From an uncultured Lewinella sp. (GTDB taxonomy: Bacteria; Bacteroidota; Bacteroidia; Chitinophagales; Saprospiraceae), in assembly GCA_937873655.1 (NCBI GenBank), contig CALMYQ010000075.1, positions 1-38,611 of the forward strand: DNA of 38,611 nucleotides, written 5' to 3'. Below the pieces are notes generated by a model, which saw nothing but the letters and a program-made list of their open reading frames with translations, was not told where the DNA came from and did not search any database. Position numbers and translations under genes: made by a program. Shown here piece by piece: positions 7,729 through 17,235 of the stretch; positions within the stretch are counted from its first letter, which is position 1, and every line of letters starts with the position of its first letter.

Positions 7729-9750
7729 TCAATCCCCCACCTTATCAAACAGCACCCCCCGGACCCGGCCGCTGGATACTTTCATGCCGGTCACTTTGCC
7801 TTCGCTGTTTTTATCAAACTCCACCTGGCCAAAAAACCAGGTATTGCCGGTGAATTTTCCTCCCTGACCGGCGCGAAGTTCAATATCCGGATGGCGTTGG
7901 TGGTGTGCGATGAGCTTGCCGTCTTCCACTTTCAGGGTGTAGGCTGTTTCCAGTTCGGGGCTGTAAAACCGGCCGGTAAAGGTTGAAAGGTCGACGGAGG
8001 CGGGCGAAAATGGTTGTATGCGGGTACATTTGTATTCCTGGCCGCCCTGTTTGAGGGTGAACCGGTTGACTTTGCCGTTGTCCTCGGGTTCGAAGATCAC
8101 CGTAGCGCCTGCTTCCGGGATAACGAAGGTAGTTTCTGATTGGGGCTTCATTTCCGCTTTGGGCTGCCCCGTACCCTGCCCCATCAATTTGCCTTCTTCC
8201 AGCGTGACGTTGATGTTGAATCCCGGCGCGAGTTCGTATTCCCCCACATAAGCATTCAATACGGCGGCGTCGACCTTAACGGCGGTTTCCTCCTTTTCCG
8301 GTTTCGGGGCTGCATCGGGTTTCGGCGCTGGTTTGGGTTGGATCATCCGGTCCCCCAGGTAGATATCGGCGACTTGCAGGCCCAACCCCGTCGGATTGAA
8401 AGAAGCCAGATTGCTGAATACGATCACGGCAAAATCCTGGTCGGGAAACCGCGCCAGAGAGGTCCGGTAACCCGCATCGGCGCCGCCATGGCTGATCATT
8501 GCTAGGCCTTTATACGTACCGATGCCTTGTCCGAGTGCATAGGGGATGGTATCGCCGGAATTGAGCACTGCCCGTTCCGACATTTGCGCCATGATCCGGG
8601 CATTGCCCACCTTCATTTGCTTGAAATTGACGGCCCATTTGGCCAGGTCCTCCACGGTGGTGAACAAGCTGGTAGCCCCGACATTGGCATAGCTCAACAC
8701 ACTTTTTTTGAACCCTTCCGGGCTTTGATAATAAGAATAAGCCCGGTTTTTGACTATTTTTTCGTGGTCGTCGTAAAACAGGGTTTGTTTCATCCCGAGC
8801 GGCTCAAAGATGTGCTGCCGGCACCATTCCGGAAAGGGTTTTTCGGTGACCCGCGCGACGATCTCCGCCATCAGGGTGTAGCCCGTGTTGCAATAGAGGT
8901 GTTCGGCATTGGGCTCGAAATTGAGTTCTTTCTGATTGAAGACCAGCTTCAGGATCTGTTCCCGGGTGATCACATCGTCCAATCGCCAGCCCGCAAGAGC
9001 CAGCAGGTTCCACTGGTCACGCAACCCGCTGGTATGGTGCGCCAGTTGCCGGATAGTGATGGGCTTCCCGAAATCGTGCATTTCCGGCAGGTATTTCCGG
9101 ATATCGTCATCCAGTGAGAGCTTGCCCTGATCGGCCAGCGTGGCGATGGCGAACGCCGTGAATTGCTTGGAAACGGAGGCGATATGAAAAACGGTTGTCG
9201 GTGAATTGGGAATGTCGTATTCCAGGTTGGCAAAACCGTAGCCCTTGGAGTAATGCAGCTTTCCATCCCTGACGACGGCTACGGCCGCTCCCGGAGACCC
9301 CGGTACATTCCATTGCGCAAAGAGCTGATCGACCTTGCCTTCGGGTGTAGTGGCTTCTTTTTCCAGCACCTTGATCGCGATGGTATATTTTCCGGGCTTG
9401 CCTTCCGGTTCGAGCGGGGCAATATCCAGTCGGTAAGCGCCGGCTAACTTGGTGACAAAAGAAATGAGCTCCGGGCCGAACTGGCCGTTGGGACTGTCGA
9501 ATTCGCCGAGTTGGGTTCCTTTCGGATCGTAGGCGCGGATGATGAGGTCAATGCCATTCTGGACGACTTCGGCGAGCAGGTACTGACCAGCCTTGAGCTC
9601 AAGGGTATATTGGTGTGTCTGGCCCGCACTGATCGAAGCCGATCTGGTTTCGCCTTTTTTTAAGGTGAATTGGGCAGGCTGGCAGCTTGCGATCGTTGCA
9701 TAAAACAAGAAAAACAACGACAGGAGCCGGGTGAACAGGTGTAATTTCAT
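7729..9750 (-). CDS. Secreted serine hydrolase, beta-lactamase class C fold
   Basis: 673 residues starting MKLHLFTRLLSLFFLFYA, with a signal peptide cleaved near SC-QPAQ. Residues ~25-125 form a beta-sandwich like the PPC domain (KKGETRSASISAGQTHQYTL). The serine hydrolase domain (~135-460) has the nucleophile and Lys in IASVSKQF (SxxK), YCNTGY as the YxN tyrosine and SHGGADAG as the third box. A lipocalin-like beta domain fills the last ~170 residues. These enzymes act as D,D-peptidases or esterases outside the cytoplasm; true beta-lactamase activity is not implied. The ATG at 9750 is preferred over 9801 because the signal peptide starts there. Confidence 0.9.
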   Translation of the reverse strand: MKLHLFTRLLSLFFLFYATIASCQPAQFTLKKGETRSASISAGQTHQYTLELKAGQYLLAEVVQNGIDLIIRAYDPKGTQLGEFDSPNGQFGPELISFVTKLAGAYRLDIAPLEPEGKPGKYTIAIKVLEKEATTPEGKVDQLFAQWNVPGSPGAAVAVVRDGKLHYSKGYGFANLEYDIPNSPTTVFHIASVSKQFTAFAIATLADQGKLSLDDDIRKYLPEMHDFGKPITIRQLAHHTSGLRDQWNLLALAGWRLDDVITREQILKLVFNQKELNFEPNAEHLYCNTGYTLMAEIVARVTEKPFPEWCRQHIFEPLGMKQTLFYDDHEKIVKNRAYSYYQSPEGFKKSVLSYANVGATSLFTTVEDLAKWAVNFKQMKVGNARIMAQMSERAVLNSGDTIPYALGQGIGTYKGLAMISHGGADAGYRTSLARFPDQDFAVIVFSNLASFNPTGLGLQVADIYLGDRMIQPKPAPKPDAAPKPEKEETAVKVDAAVLNAYVGEYELAPGFNINVTLEEGKLMGQGTGQPKAEMKPQSETTFVIPEAGATVIFEPEDNGKVNRFTLKQGGQEYKCTRIQPFSPASVDLSTFTGRFYSPELETAYTLKVEDGKLIAHHQRHPDIELRAGQGGKFTGNTWFFGQVEFDKNSEGKVTGMKVSSGRVRGVLFDKVGD

Positions 9751-9848
9751 GTCGGTGTGATTTTGGAGTCCAAGATAGGGAATTTCTGCGGGTATAATCA
9801 ATCCCGGGATGACCGAACCTGAAGGAAACGCCTCAGTTCCAGGTGAGT

Positions 9849-11126
9849 CTACTCTTTTATCATCCTGACTGCGGTCTTTTGCAGGCGGTTCTCCGCTATG
9901 ACCACAATGATGCCGGAAGGCAGATTTCCGATCCTGATTTCACCTGATTCGGGGTCATTCACCTGGAGCAAAAGCCTTCCGAAAAGGTCGTAGAACCGGA
10001 TCCGTTCAATGGGCTCCGAACCGGCCTGTAACCGCACCCAATCTCCGGCGGGATTCGGGAAAACTTTCAGGGGAACATGGTTGTAAAGATCATGGTTCAA
10101 CCCTGTCAAAGTAGGCGCGTCGGAAGAAATGGTGAAATCACCACATCCGGCCAGGAAATGATCATCGGTTGAGGGGTGCAGATCCTGCCAGGCCGCTACC
10201 GCTTCTTCGGCCGTCGCCCACACAAAATAACCGGCTTCCCGGTAGGGTTGCAGGCGGCGGAGCAGTTCACCCACCTTGTCGACATACCCCGGCGAGGGCA
10301 AATGCCGAAAATTCATCATGATCTTGAAGCTGAAAAAGGCATCCGGCGGCCAGGCCCCGTTCCGGATATCGTCCAGCAGGTTGATGACGCGGTTGGCCAG
10401 CAATTCCACATTGGTCGTATCGGTAATGATGAATTCGTTGTTGCAGCCGTTGCCGAGGCAGACGAGCGGCTGGTCGGGATCATTGGCGCCGAATCCGGCA
10501 ATGGTCGGCGCCGCCGGCCGCCAGACGCCGAAGGCCTCAAAGTCGTCGACATGCCCCGGGCTGCCGCCGCCCCAAAGGATCTGCGGTTGCCAGGTGTAAC
10601 CGGGGAAGGTATGCCCTGGTTGGGGTGTTTGCCACAAGGTCCAGTCCTCCGTTACACTCGGCGAATTGAAATTCCGCCAGATGAACCCGCCCATCAGCTT
10701 CCGGGGAGGCGTCAGGCCGCAGCTGTCCAGCAGATAGGCCAGATCGGCGTAATTGTACGGGTTATAGCCCGGGCCTGCCGTCAGGCTGAAATGGTTGTGC
10801 GGTTCTATTTCGATCTGCGGTTGTTTGTCGGCCCATTGCAACAGATCTTCCGGGTTGGTGTGAGCGTTCTCGTGTTTCAGGCAGGCGTTGATGAAGTTGC
10901 TTTCCGGCATCATCACGTAGGCGGCATCGTATGCGAGGACCGAATCGCATATGGCCTGCGCCAAATCGCGGATGACGGCGTAATCGGCAGCGTTGTCGTA
11001 ATCCAGCCCGTGAAAGCTGCGGTCGTTCGTTTCGTTATGGGATGCCAGGTAGAGATAAACCGGCGGTTGAGCGGACAGGAAATTGCAGGCCAGCAGGCCG
11101 GCTGCACACAAGACAGGAATTTTCAT
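9849..11126 (-). CDS. Secreted protein of unknown function with T9SS sorting domain
   Basis: 425 residues: signal peptide (MKIPVLCAAGLLACNFLSAQ), a ~310-residue globular region, and a C-terminal type A T9SS domain (VFPNPAGDWVRL, then FYDLFGRLL and GNLPSGIIVV). It is therefore exported through the outer membrane by the type IX system and released or surface-attached. In the globular part ASHNETNDR near the N-terminus, ENAH and EIEPHNHF give a set of acidic and His residues reminiscent of NodB-like polysaccharide deacetylases. The spacing is not diagnostic, so I do not assign that function. It stands alone, convergent to nothing, 111 bases from glpD. Confidence 0.85.
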   Translation of the reverse strand: MKIPVLCAAGLLACNFLSAQPPVYLYLASHNETNDRSFHGLDYDNAADYAVIRDLAQAICDSVLAYDAAYVMMPESNFINACLKHENAHTNPEDLLQWADKQPQIEIEPHNHFSLTAGPGYNPYNYADLAYLLDSCGLTPPRKLMGGFIWRNFNSPSVTEDWTLWQTPQPGHTFPGYTWQPQILWGGGSPGHVDDFEAFGVWRPAAPTIAGFGANDPDQPLVCLGNGCNNEFIITDTTNVELLANRVINLLDDIRNGAWPPDAFFSFKIMMNFRHLPSPGYVDKVGELLRRLQPYREAGYFVWATAEEAVAAWQDLHPSTDDHFLAGCGDFTISSDAPTLTGLNHDLYNHVPLKVFPNPAGDWVRLQAGSEPIERIRFYDLFGRLLLQVNDPESGEIRIGNLPSGIIVVIAENRLQKTAVRMIKE

Positions 11127-11236
11127 GAACCCGGATTTTAGATCGTTCGGGTATTGGACTTTTTAGAGGGTCAAGGGTTTAAGGGAATGACTGATGACTG
11201 ATCTTCACCCCTTCTATTGGTCTCTCATTCTATACA

Positions 11237-12874
11237 TTATGCTTGACCCTTCGCCGATCGCTCCCACCCGTCTACCGTTGCAAGGTACGCCTCGGTTTCC
11301 AGTTTTACCCGGGTATCGTCCCATTCAAAAAAATCGCCGAGCAGGGCGGCTACTTTCGGGGCGGCGACCTTGGCGGCTTCCCAATCCGTGATCTCCAGGC
11401 GCATGCGGCGGCCGAGGATATCGCGCAGGGTGCAGGCCATTTCATTGCCTACGGTGTAGGCGACTTCCGCCCGGATAAAGGGATGGCCTTCCACCAGCCT
11501 TTCTGCATAGGCCGGGATCTGCTTCGTCAGCCAGACTACCTGACCGGCCCGGTCGCCGTAGGCCAGCGACAGGTGCCGGGCTATGTCTTCGGGGAGCCCT
11601 TCCAGGTCCTTCCAGCCGTCCTCTTTGAAACCAGCAGCGCCGACCAGTAACTGATCCTGGGTTGTGCAGGGTGTCGTTGTGCCGAGGATCTCGCACGCCT
11701 TGTCGAGCGTATCCCTGGCCATCAGTCGATAGGTGGTCCATTTGCCGCCCAGGAGGCTGAGCAGGTTCGATGCCGGGTCGTGTTCCACCTCGTGGTCGCG
11801 AACAAGCCGTTTGGTGGATTTTCCGGGTTTGGCGGCGATCAGGGGGCGCAACCCGCCGAAGCCGGCCCGGACCTGATCTGCGGTAGGCGGAGCGGTCAGG
11901 TAAGGCGCCAGGGTGTCGAGCAGGAAATTCACTTCGCGGCGTTCCAGAACGGGCTCCTTTTCCGGGTCGGGATAATCCTCGTCGGTCGTGCCGAGGAGCA
12001 CCTTGCCTTCGAACGGTATGGCGAATACCACCCGGCCATCGGGTGTTTTGGGGATGAGCATGGCGTCATGGCTGTTCAGGATAGCGAAAGGCAGCAAGAC
12101 GTGGACCCCTTTGCTGGGCCGGATGCGGTGTTCCTGGGCGGGGTTGGCCATCAGCCGGATATGATCCGAAAAAGGGCCGGTGCAATTGATGAAAAGGCGG
12201 GCTTTGACCGTTATCGGCCCGGTTTCCCGGGTCAGGTCCTTTGCCGTCAGCCCGGATAATTTGCCGTTCTCATCTTTTTTGAACCCGGTCACTTCCAGGT
12301 GGTTGGCGACGGCGGCGCCCGCTTCCGCGGCGGTATGGGCGACCGCCAGGCAGTAGCGCGCATCGTTATGTTGACCGTCGTAATAGAGTACAGCGCTGTG
12401 CAGGCCTTTCGGGTTGAGGCCGGGCATTCTCCGGAGCGCTTCCTTTTTACTGAGCCATCGCGAACGGGGCAGGGGATCCTTCTTCCCGGCGATCCAGTCG
12501 TAAATGCGGAGGCCTATCGCGAGGTAAAGACCCTGAAACCAGTTGGAAACCGGCGTGAGGAGCGCCTGGGGGCGTGCCAGATGCGGCGCGTTTTTGATCA
12601 CGGTATGGCGTTCTTCCAGGCCGTGCCTGACCTGCCGAAGCTGGCCCAGGTCGAGCTTTTTGAAGGCCTGTTCGAGGTAGCGGACCCCGCCGTGGATAAG
12701 CTTGGTGGACCGGGAGGAGGTTTCGGCGGCGAAGTCGTTCTTTTCGATGAGCGCGACCCGGAAACCGCGGAGTGCGGCATCCAATGCACAACCCGCGCCG
12801 CTGGCGCCGCCGCCGATGACGCAAATATCGAAATGTTCGGTTTGCAGTCGCTTTAAGTTATCTGCCCGGTTCAT
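11237..12874 (-). CDS. glpD: Glycerol-3-phosphate dehydrogenase (FAD-dependent)
   Basis: 545 residues. It oxidises sn-glycerol-3-phosphate to dihydroxyacetone phosphate at the inner membrane, passing electrons to quinone. The N-terminal FAD-binding Rossmann motif is CVIGGGASGAGCALDAALRG, followed by SSRSTKLIHGGVRYLE. LINCTGPFSDHIR and the C-terminal DAO_C domain (LGGKWTTYRLMARDT, and CTLRDILGRRMRLEI) complete the family. The start at 12874 (MNRADNLKR) is chosen over 12961 because the upstream extension runs through the mdh terminator. A near-consensus -7 box TACCTTTA lies about 30 bases upstream. No glpK or glpF is adjacent. Confidence 0.94.
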   Translation of the reverse strand: MNRADNLKRLQTEHFDICVIGGGASGAGCALDAALRGFRVALIEKNDFAAETSSRSTKLIHGGVRYLEQAFKKLDLGQLRQVRHGLEERHTVIKNAPHLARPQALLTPVSNWFQGLYLAIGLRIYDWIAGKKDPLPRSRWLSKKEALRRMPGLNPKGLHSAVLYYDGQHNDARYCLAVAHTAAEAGAAVANHLEVTGFKKDENGKLSGLTAKDLTRETGPITVKARLFINCTGPFSDHIRLMANPAQEHRIRPSKGVHVLLPFAILNSHDAMLIPKTPDGRVVFAIPFEGKVLLGTTDEDYPDPEKEPVLERREVNFLLDTLAPYLTAPPTADQVRAGFGGLRPLIAAKPGKSTKRLVRDHEVEHDPASNLLSLLGGKWTTYRLMARDTLDKACEILGTTTPCTTQDQLLVGAAGFKEDGWKDLEGLPEDIARHLSLAYGDRAGQVVWLTKQIPAYAERLVEGHPFIRAEVAYTVGNEMACTLRDILGRRMRLEITDWEAAKVAAPKVAALLGDFFEWDDTRVKLETEAYLATVDGWERSAKGQA

Positions 12875-12924
12875 GGAGTTTAAGGATTTTGGGTCGGGGT
12901 AAAGGTAGGGGATTTTAGCGCTTC

Positions 12925-12964
12925 CAAAAATAAAAAACCGTGCTTCTCCGCAGAGAAACACGGT
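12925..12964 (-). terminator. Intrinsic terminator downstream of mdh
   Basis: On the minus strand the arms ACCGTG-TTCTC and GAGAA-CACGGT form an 11-bp stem with one mismatch and a 4-base loop (12937-12964). They are followed by a run of T residues (TTTTTTATTTTT). It lies 30 bases past the mdh stop and insulates glpD, whose -7 box begins just beyond it. Confidence 0.85.
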
Positions 12965-12994
12965 CCCTTTATCTTTAATTCAGAAAGTCCTAAC

Positions 12995-13927
12995 CTATAA
13001 GCCCATCCCGTCATACACCTCCATCACCGCCTTGACGTGGCCGGCGGAATCATTCAACAGGGCCATTTCATCTGCATTGAGTTTGAGTTCGATGAACTCG
13101 GAGATCCCGTTTTTGCCCAGCTTCACCGGAATGCCCAGGAAGATGTCCTTCATGCCGTATTCGCCGCTGAGGTTGACGCAGCAGGGGAAGATCCGGTTCT
13201 CGTCCTTGACGATGGCTTCCACCATCTGGGCTGCCGCCGCGCCGGGGGCGTACCAGGCCGAGGTGCCCATGAGTTTGACCAGTTCGCCGCCGCCCACTTT
13301 GGTGCGCTCGACGATGGCATCGAGTTCGGCCGAACCGATCATGTCCGTGACCGGAATGCCGGCAACCGTGGTATAGCGGGGCAGGGGCACCATGGTGTCG
13401 CCGTGGCCGCCCAGGAGCAACGCCTGGATATCCTTCGGCGATACCTGGAGCGCTTCAGCCAGGAATGCGCGGTAACGGGCCGTATCCAGGATGCCGGCCA
13501 TGCCGAATACCCGCGACCGATCCAGTCCGGATACCTTGTAAGCGGCATAGGTCATCACGTCCAACGGGTTGGAAACAACGATGATGATCGGATTCTTGGA
13601 GTGTTCCAGGATGGATTTGGTGACCGAATTGACGATCTTGGCGTTGGTGGAGATCAAATCGTCGCGGCTCATACCCGGTTTGCGGGGTACGCCGGCTGTG
13701 ATCACCACGATATCGGAGCCGGCGGTTTCTTTATAGTCATCCGTACCTTTGACGTGAGTGCTGTAATAATCGATGGGGGCTTGCTGCCAGGTGTCGAGCG
13801 CTTTGCCGCGCGCCAGGTCGCCGGCGATATCCAGCAGAACGATTTCCTTAACAATGTCGCGATGCGCCAGCACATTGGCAACGGTAGCGCCAACGTTGCC
13901 CGCACCGATTACAGTTACTTTACTCAT
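12995..13927 (-). CDS. mdh: Malate dehydrogenase (LDH-like type)
   Basis: 310 residues, the usual length. NAD-dependent interconversion of malate and oxaloacetate in the TCA cycle. The Rossmann loop is VIGAGNVGATVANVLA, with the NAD-selecting Asp in LLDIAGD. The substrate Arg is in AGVPRKPGMSRDDL, the second Arg in GLDRSRVFGMAG, and the catalytic His in LLGGHGDTMVPL. The gene is monocistronic: its own promoter lies upstream (13966-13973) and a strong intrinsic terminator downstream. Confidence 0.97.
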   Translation of the reverse strand: MSKVTVIGAGNVGATVANVLAHRDIVKEIVLLDIAGDLARGKALDTWQQAPIDYYSTHVKGTDDYKETAGSDIVVITAGVPRKPGMSRDDLISTNAKIVNSVTKSILEHSKNPIIIVVSNPLDVMTYAAYKVSGLDRSRVFGMAGILDTARYRAFLAEALQVSPKDIQALLLGGHGDTMVPLPRYTTVAGIPVTDMIGSAELDAIVERTKVGGGELVKLMGTSAWYAPGAAAAQMVEAIVKDENRIFPCCVNLSGEYGMKDIFLGIPVKLGKNGISEFIELKLNADEMALLNDSAGHVKAVMEVYDGMGL

Positions 13928-13965
13928 GATATTGGTGATTTAAAAAATTTGGTTTTTAAGTCCCG

Positions 13966-13973
13966 CAAAAGTA
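13966..13973 (-). promoter_or_regulatory. -7 box TACTTTTG of mdh
   Basis: An exact TAnnTTTG match on the minus strand, 38 bases upstream of the mdh ATG. The implied 5' leader is about 33 bases. No correctly spaced -33 box is evident. Confidence 0.6.
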
Positions 13974-14049
13974 GTCTTTTTTCAAAAGCTTTGTTTAATC
14001 CAAGACCAAAGAATTGCACCGCTTCGGCCGCGGTACCCTTCCATTTGAT

Positions 14050-14057
14050 TACATTTG
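14050..14057 (+). promoter_or_regulatory. -7 box TACATTTG of the metalloprotease pair
   Basis: An exact TAnnTTTG match 23 bases upstream of the first metalloprotease ATG. It would drive both tandem protease genes, which are separated by 15 bases. Confidence 0.6.
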
Positions 14058-14080
14058 TGGCCTAAACAGTAAAATTTCAA

Positions 14081-15679
14081 ATGATCAGATTATTGTCAAG
14101 CCTGGCTGCTTTGGTTTTTGCCCTGGCAGCCTCCGCTCAAACGAATATTTTCAGCTGCGGTACCTCGGGCGCTACCGGTGAAATGCTGATGCCCCGCCTC
14201 GAACGCAACCTGCGGGCCATGGGCGACCACCCGGCGCTGGGGCGGACCGTATCCTTTGTGCCTGTCCACTTTTTTCTGGTTGCGGAATCCAACGGCGACG
14301 ACCGTATCCTGGAATCGGACGTTTATGAACAGCTTTGCGCATTGAACGAGGATTATGCGCCCATGAACATCCAGTTCTACATCAAAAACAAGAACGAAAC
14401 CCTCCCTCAGGGCTCCTATACGGCCAACGGGCTGACCTATATCAATAACTCGGTCATCTTCAACGATCATACCTCTTCGCTCACCCTGATGAATAACCTG
14501 TACCGGGATGACAATGCCATCAATATCTGGATATTGGCCAACGCAACACCCGCCGGCGGCACGATCGGCCAGACCCTCGGGTACTACTCCCCCCAATTCG
14601 ATTGGGTCGTTATGCTGGACGGAGAGGTGAATGCCGGATCGACAACGCTTTCCCATGAGCTGGGGCACTTTTTCAGCCTGCCGCACCCGCACCGGGGTTG
14701 GGACAGTAAGCCTTTTATCCCGGATCCCGTGCCGCAATGGGCGATCAACGAAGGTTTTACCACGCCGACACCCAACCCGGTTCCGGCTACCGCCCCCGAC
14801 GGCATTCCAACAGAAAAAATGAGCGGCAGCAATTGTACGACCGCCGGCGACAAGATCTGCGATACACCCCCGGATTACAACGGCTTCGGTTGGCTAACCT
14901 GCAATTTCAGCGCAGGCGCCATGGACCCCGACGGCGTACTGATCGACCCGCAGGAAAAACTGTTCATGGGCTATTTCGGCTACTGCCCGGTCGATGATTA
15001 TTTCTTTTCCGATATGCAGCAGCAGATCATCATGCAGGATTACGCTTCCACGGAGAGGGACTATCTCCGCACCGGCTATTCGCCTAATCCGACGGCTCTG
15101 GCAGCAGGTTGCACCAATATCGCGCCCGCCAACAACCAGACCTTGTCGCAGTTCAATGAGATATTCTTCCAGTGGTCGGAAGTACCCGGCGCCGAGCGGT
15201 ACCTCCTTGAGATCAGCCGCAACAGCACCTACCCGGCCTCCACTACCCTTAATTACGTAGTGAGCGGTACTTCAAAGATCGTTACCGACCTGGAGGCCAA
15301 CCGCAACTATTATTTCCGCGTGCGCCCGCTGACGGATTACTCCAGCTGCGTAGCGCCCAGCTCGAATCACTTTTTCAAAACGGGATCGGTAACGGCAACT
15401 GCGGAACCGGCCTTCGTGAAAGGGTGGAAACTCTGGCCAAACCCCCTTGTATCGGGCCAACCTGTGGCCATCGAACTCAATGCTGCCAAAGCCTTCAGCG
15501 CCCGGATCGAGATCCTGTCGCTGGATGGTCGTCAGGTCGTTTCTCCCGTGAGCCGGTCCTTCAAAACGGGCAACAACCGGGTTGAGATCCCGGCAGCGAG
15601 CCTGCCTTCGGGCGTATATTGGGTGAAGGTCAATACGGCTGAAGGCCAGTTCAGCAAAAAGATAGTGGTTGGTAAGTAA
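14081..15679 (+). CDS. Secreted M43-like zinc metalloprotease with T9SS domain (copy 1)
   Basis: 532 residues with a signal peptide (LLSSLAALVFALAASAQ). The zinc site HELGHFFSLPH begins at residue 192, with the catalytic Glu at 193. Downstream are the M43-typical CDTPPDYNGFGWLTCNF cysteine segment and a Met-turn candidate in FMGYFGYC. A fibronectin-III-like domain follows (about 350-440: FFQWSEVPGAERYLLEIS), then a T9SS type A tail (LWPNPLVSGQ to SKKIVVGK). It is exported by the type IX system and probably cleaves proteins outside the cell. The usual metzincin Gly after the second His is Ser here. The downstream copy is a paralogue with the same architecture, 15 bases away. Confidence 0.9.
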   Translation: MIRLLSSLAALVFALAASAQTNIFSCGTSGATGEMLMPRLERNLRAMGDHPALGRTVSFVPVHFFLVAESNGDDRILESDVYEQLCALNEDYAPMNIQFYIKNKNETLPQGSYTANGLTYINNSVIFNDHTSSLTLMNNLYRDDNAINIWILANATPAGGTIGQTLGYYSPQFDWVVMLDGEVNAGSTTLSHELGHFFSLPHPHRGWDSKPFIPDPVPQWAINEGFTTPTPNPVPATAPDGIPTEKMSGSNCTTAGDKICDTPPDYNGFGWLTCNFSAGAMDPDGVLIDPQEKLFMGYFGYCPVDDYFFSDMQQQIIMQDYASTERDYLRTGYSPNPTALAAGCTNIAPANNQTLSQFNEIFFQWSEVPGAERYLLEISRNSTYPASTTLNYVVSGTSKIVTDLEANRNYYFRVRPLTDYSSCVAPSSNHFFKTGSVTATAEPAFVKGWKLWPNPLVSGQPVAIELNAAKAFSARIEILSLDGRQVVSPVSRSFKTGNNRVEIPAASLPSGVYWVKVNTAEGQFSKKIVVGK

Positions 15680-15694
15680 ATTATAACGAAAAAT

Positions 15695-17233
15695 ATGAAA
15701 ATGGGCAAAGGGCTCGTTCCGCTAGCGGCATTGCTGCTGTCGCTGTCATCGCTGACAGCTCAAAATTATTGCGGGTCGCCGGCAGGCCGGTCGGCATGGC
15801 TGAAGAAATACCAATCCCATCCCGAAGCGTTTGAAAAGGGCACGGATACGACAATGTACGTCCCGTTGGCCATTCACCTGCTCGGATCGGACGATGGAAC
15901 GGGCTTTTTCAAACTCCACCGGGTCTTTGACGCATTCTGCAGCCTCAACCGGGACTTCGAACAGGCCGGCATCCAGTTCTATATCCAGGGTGACATTGAC
16001 TACATCAGCAATACAGCCTGGAACGACCATGAAGAGGTCGAAACCGGCGCCGAAATGATGTTCGCCAACAATGTGGAAAATACCCTGAATATCTATTTTG
16101 TAGCGAACCCGGCGGGCAATTGCGGCTATAACCTGCCCTACGGCGGGATTGCGCTGAACAAGAGCTGCTCCAACCCGGATGATCATACCTGGGCGCACGA
16201 GGTCGGGCATGCCTTGTCCCTCCCGCATCCCTTCCTGGGTTGGGAAGGCGGGGTGAGTTATGACAACTCCGTAGCTTATGACTATGCCGACCCCGCCCCG
16301 GAATACGTCACCTACGATTATACGCTGTTCAAGAGCGTTTTTTATCCTGATACCCTGATCATCGATACCGCGTTGGTGGAAAAACTGGACGGCAGCAACT
16401 GCCATATCGCGTCCGACGGTTTTTGCGACACTCCTCCGGATTACCTGTACAACCGCTGGAACTGCGATATCAACAGCCTGAGCAGCACGTTGCAAACGGA
16501 CCCCAACGGCGCCAATTTCAGGTCGGACGGCACCCTCATCATGGGATACGCAAACGACGTTTGCCAGGGCCGCTTCACGCCTGAACAGATCGCAGCCATG
16601 CGCGCTTTTCTGGTGAATGAAAAACCGGAATGGATCAATGATCAGACGCTGCCGGATTCGCTGACCATGTCGGTTGCAGTTCCCGTTTATCCCACCGGCG
16701 ACGAATTGGTCAATTACCAGGATCTGGAGCTGACCTGGAATGCCGTTCCCGGCGCCGTATCCTATCTGGTCATGCTGAGTACCTCAACGACCTTTCAGGA
16801 TGCCGCATTACAGGAATTCGTATCGACCGATACGACCCTTCTCATCGATGAATTGCTGATCAACCGCCGGTATTACTGGCGCGTCAAACCGTTTACCCGT
16901 TACCAGTTTTGCGAACCTACTTCCGGGACGGCCGTTTTCCGCTCGGCCCAGGTGACCGGCGCTAACCGGGTTGCAGGCATCGAAGAATGGCGGTTGTACC
17001 CCAACCCGGCCGGCGAAAGCAGCAATATCCGCTTGTCGGCAACCCTGCTGAAGAACATGCCCATCAACTACAGCATTCACGATGCGGCGGGCAAACTGGT
17101 CGGTACCGGCCGCGCCGAACTGTACGCCGGACACCAGGATATCAGCTTGAATATGCCGGAATTACCCAAAGGCGTATATTGGATCCAATGGACGGACGGT
17201 GTGCACTGGATGGCGGACAAGGTGGTGATTTAA
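15695..17233 (+). CDS. Secreted M43-like zinc metalloprotease with T9SS domain (copy 2)
   Basis: 512 residues with a signal peptide (LVPLAALLLSLSSLTAQ). The zinc site HEVGHALSLPH begins at residue 168. It shares CDTPPDYLYNRWNCDI and IMGYANDVC with copy 1, as well as the fibronectin-like segment (LTWNAVPGAVSYLVMLS) and a T9SS tail (LYPNPAGESSNIRL to WMADKVVI). Sequence between these landmarks is strongly diverged, so the duplication is old or the two were recruited separately. The same metzincin Gly-to-Ser change is present. It has no separate promoter visible and is probably translated from the mRNA of copy 1. Confidence 0.9.
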   Translation: MKMGKGLVPLAALLLSLSSLTAQNYCGSPAGRSAWLKKYQSHPEAFEKGTDTTMYVPLAIHLLGSDDGTGFFKLHRVFDAFCSLNRDFEQAGIQFYIQGDIDYISNTAWNDHEEVETGAEMMFANNVENTLNIYFVANPAGNCGYNLPYGGIALNKSCSNPDDHTWAHEVGHALSLPHPFLGWEGGVSYDNSVAYDYADPAPEYVTYDYTLFKSVFYPDTLIIDTALVEKLDGSNCHIASDGFCDTPPDYLYNRWNCDINSLSSTLQTDPNGANFRSDGTLIMGYANDVCQGRFTPEQIAAMRAFLVNEKPEWINDQTLPDSLTMSVAVPVYPTGDELVNYQDLELTWNAVPGAVSYLVMLSTSTTFQDAALQEFVSTDTTLLIDELLINRRYYWRVKPFTRYQFCEPTSGTAVFRSAQVTGANRVAGIEEWRLYPNPAGESSNIRLSATLLKNMPINYSIHDAAGKLVGTGRAELYAGHQDISLNMPELPKGVYWIQWTDGVHWMADKVVI

Positions 17234-17235
17234 TT

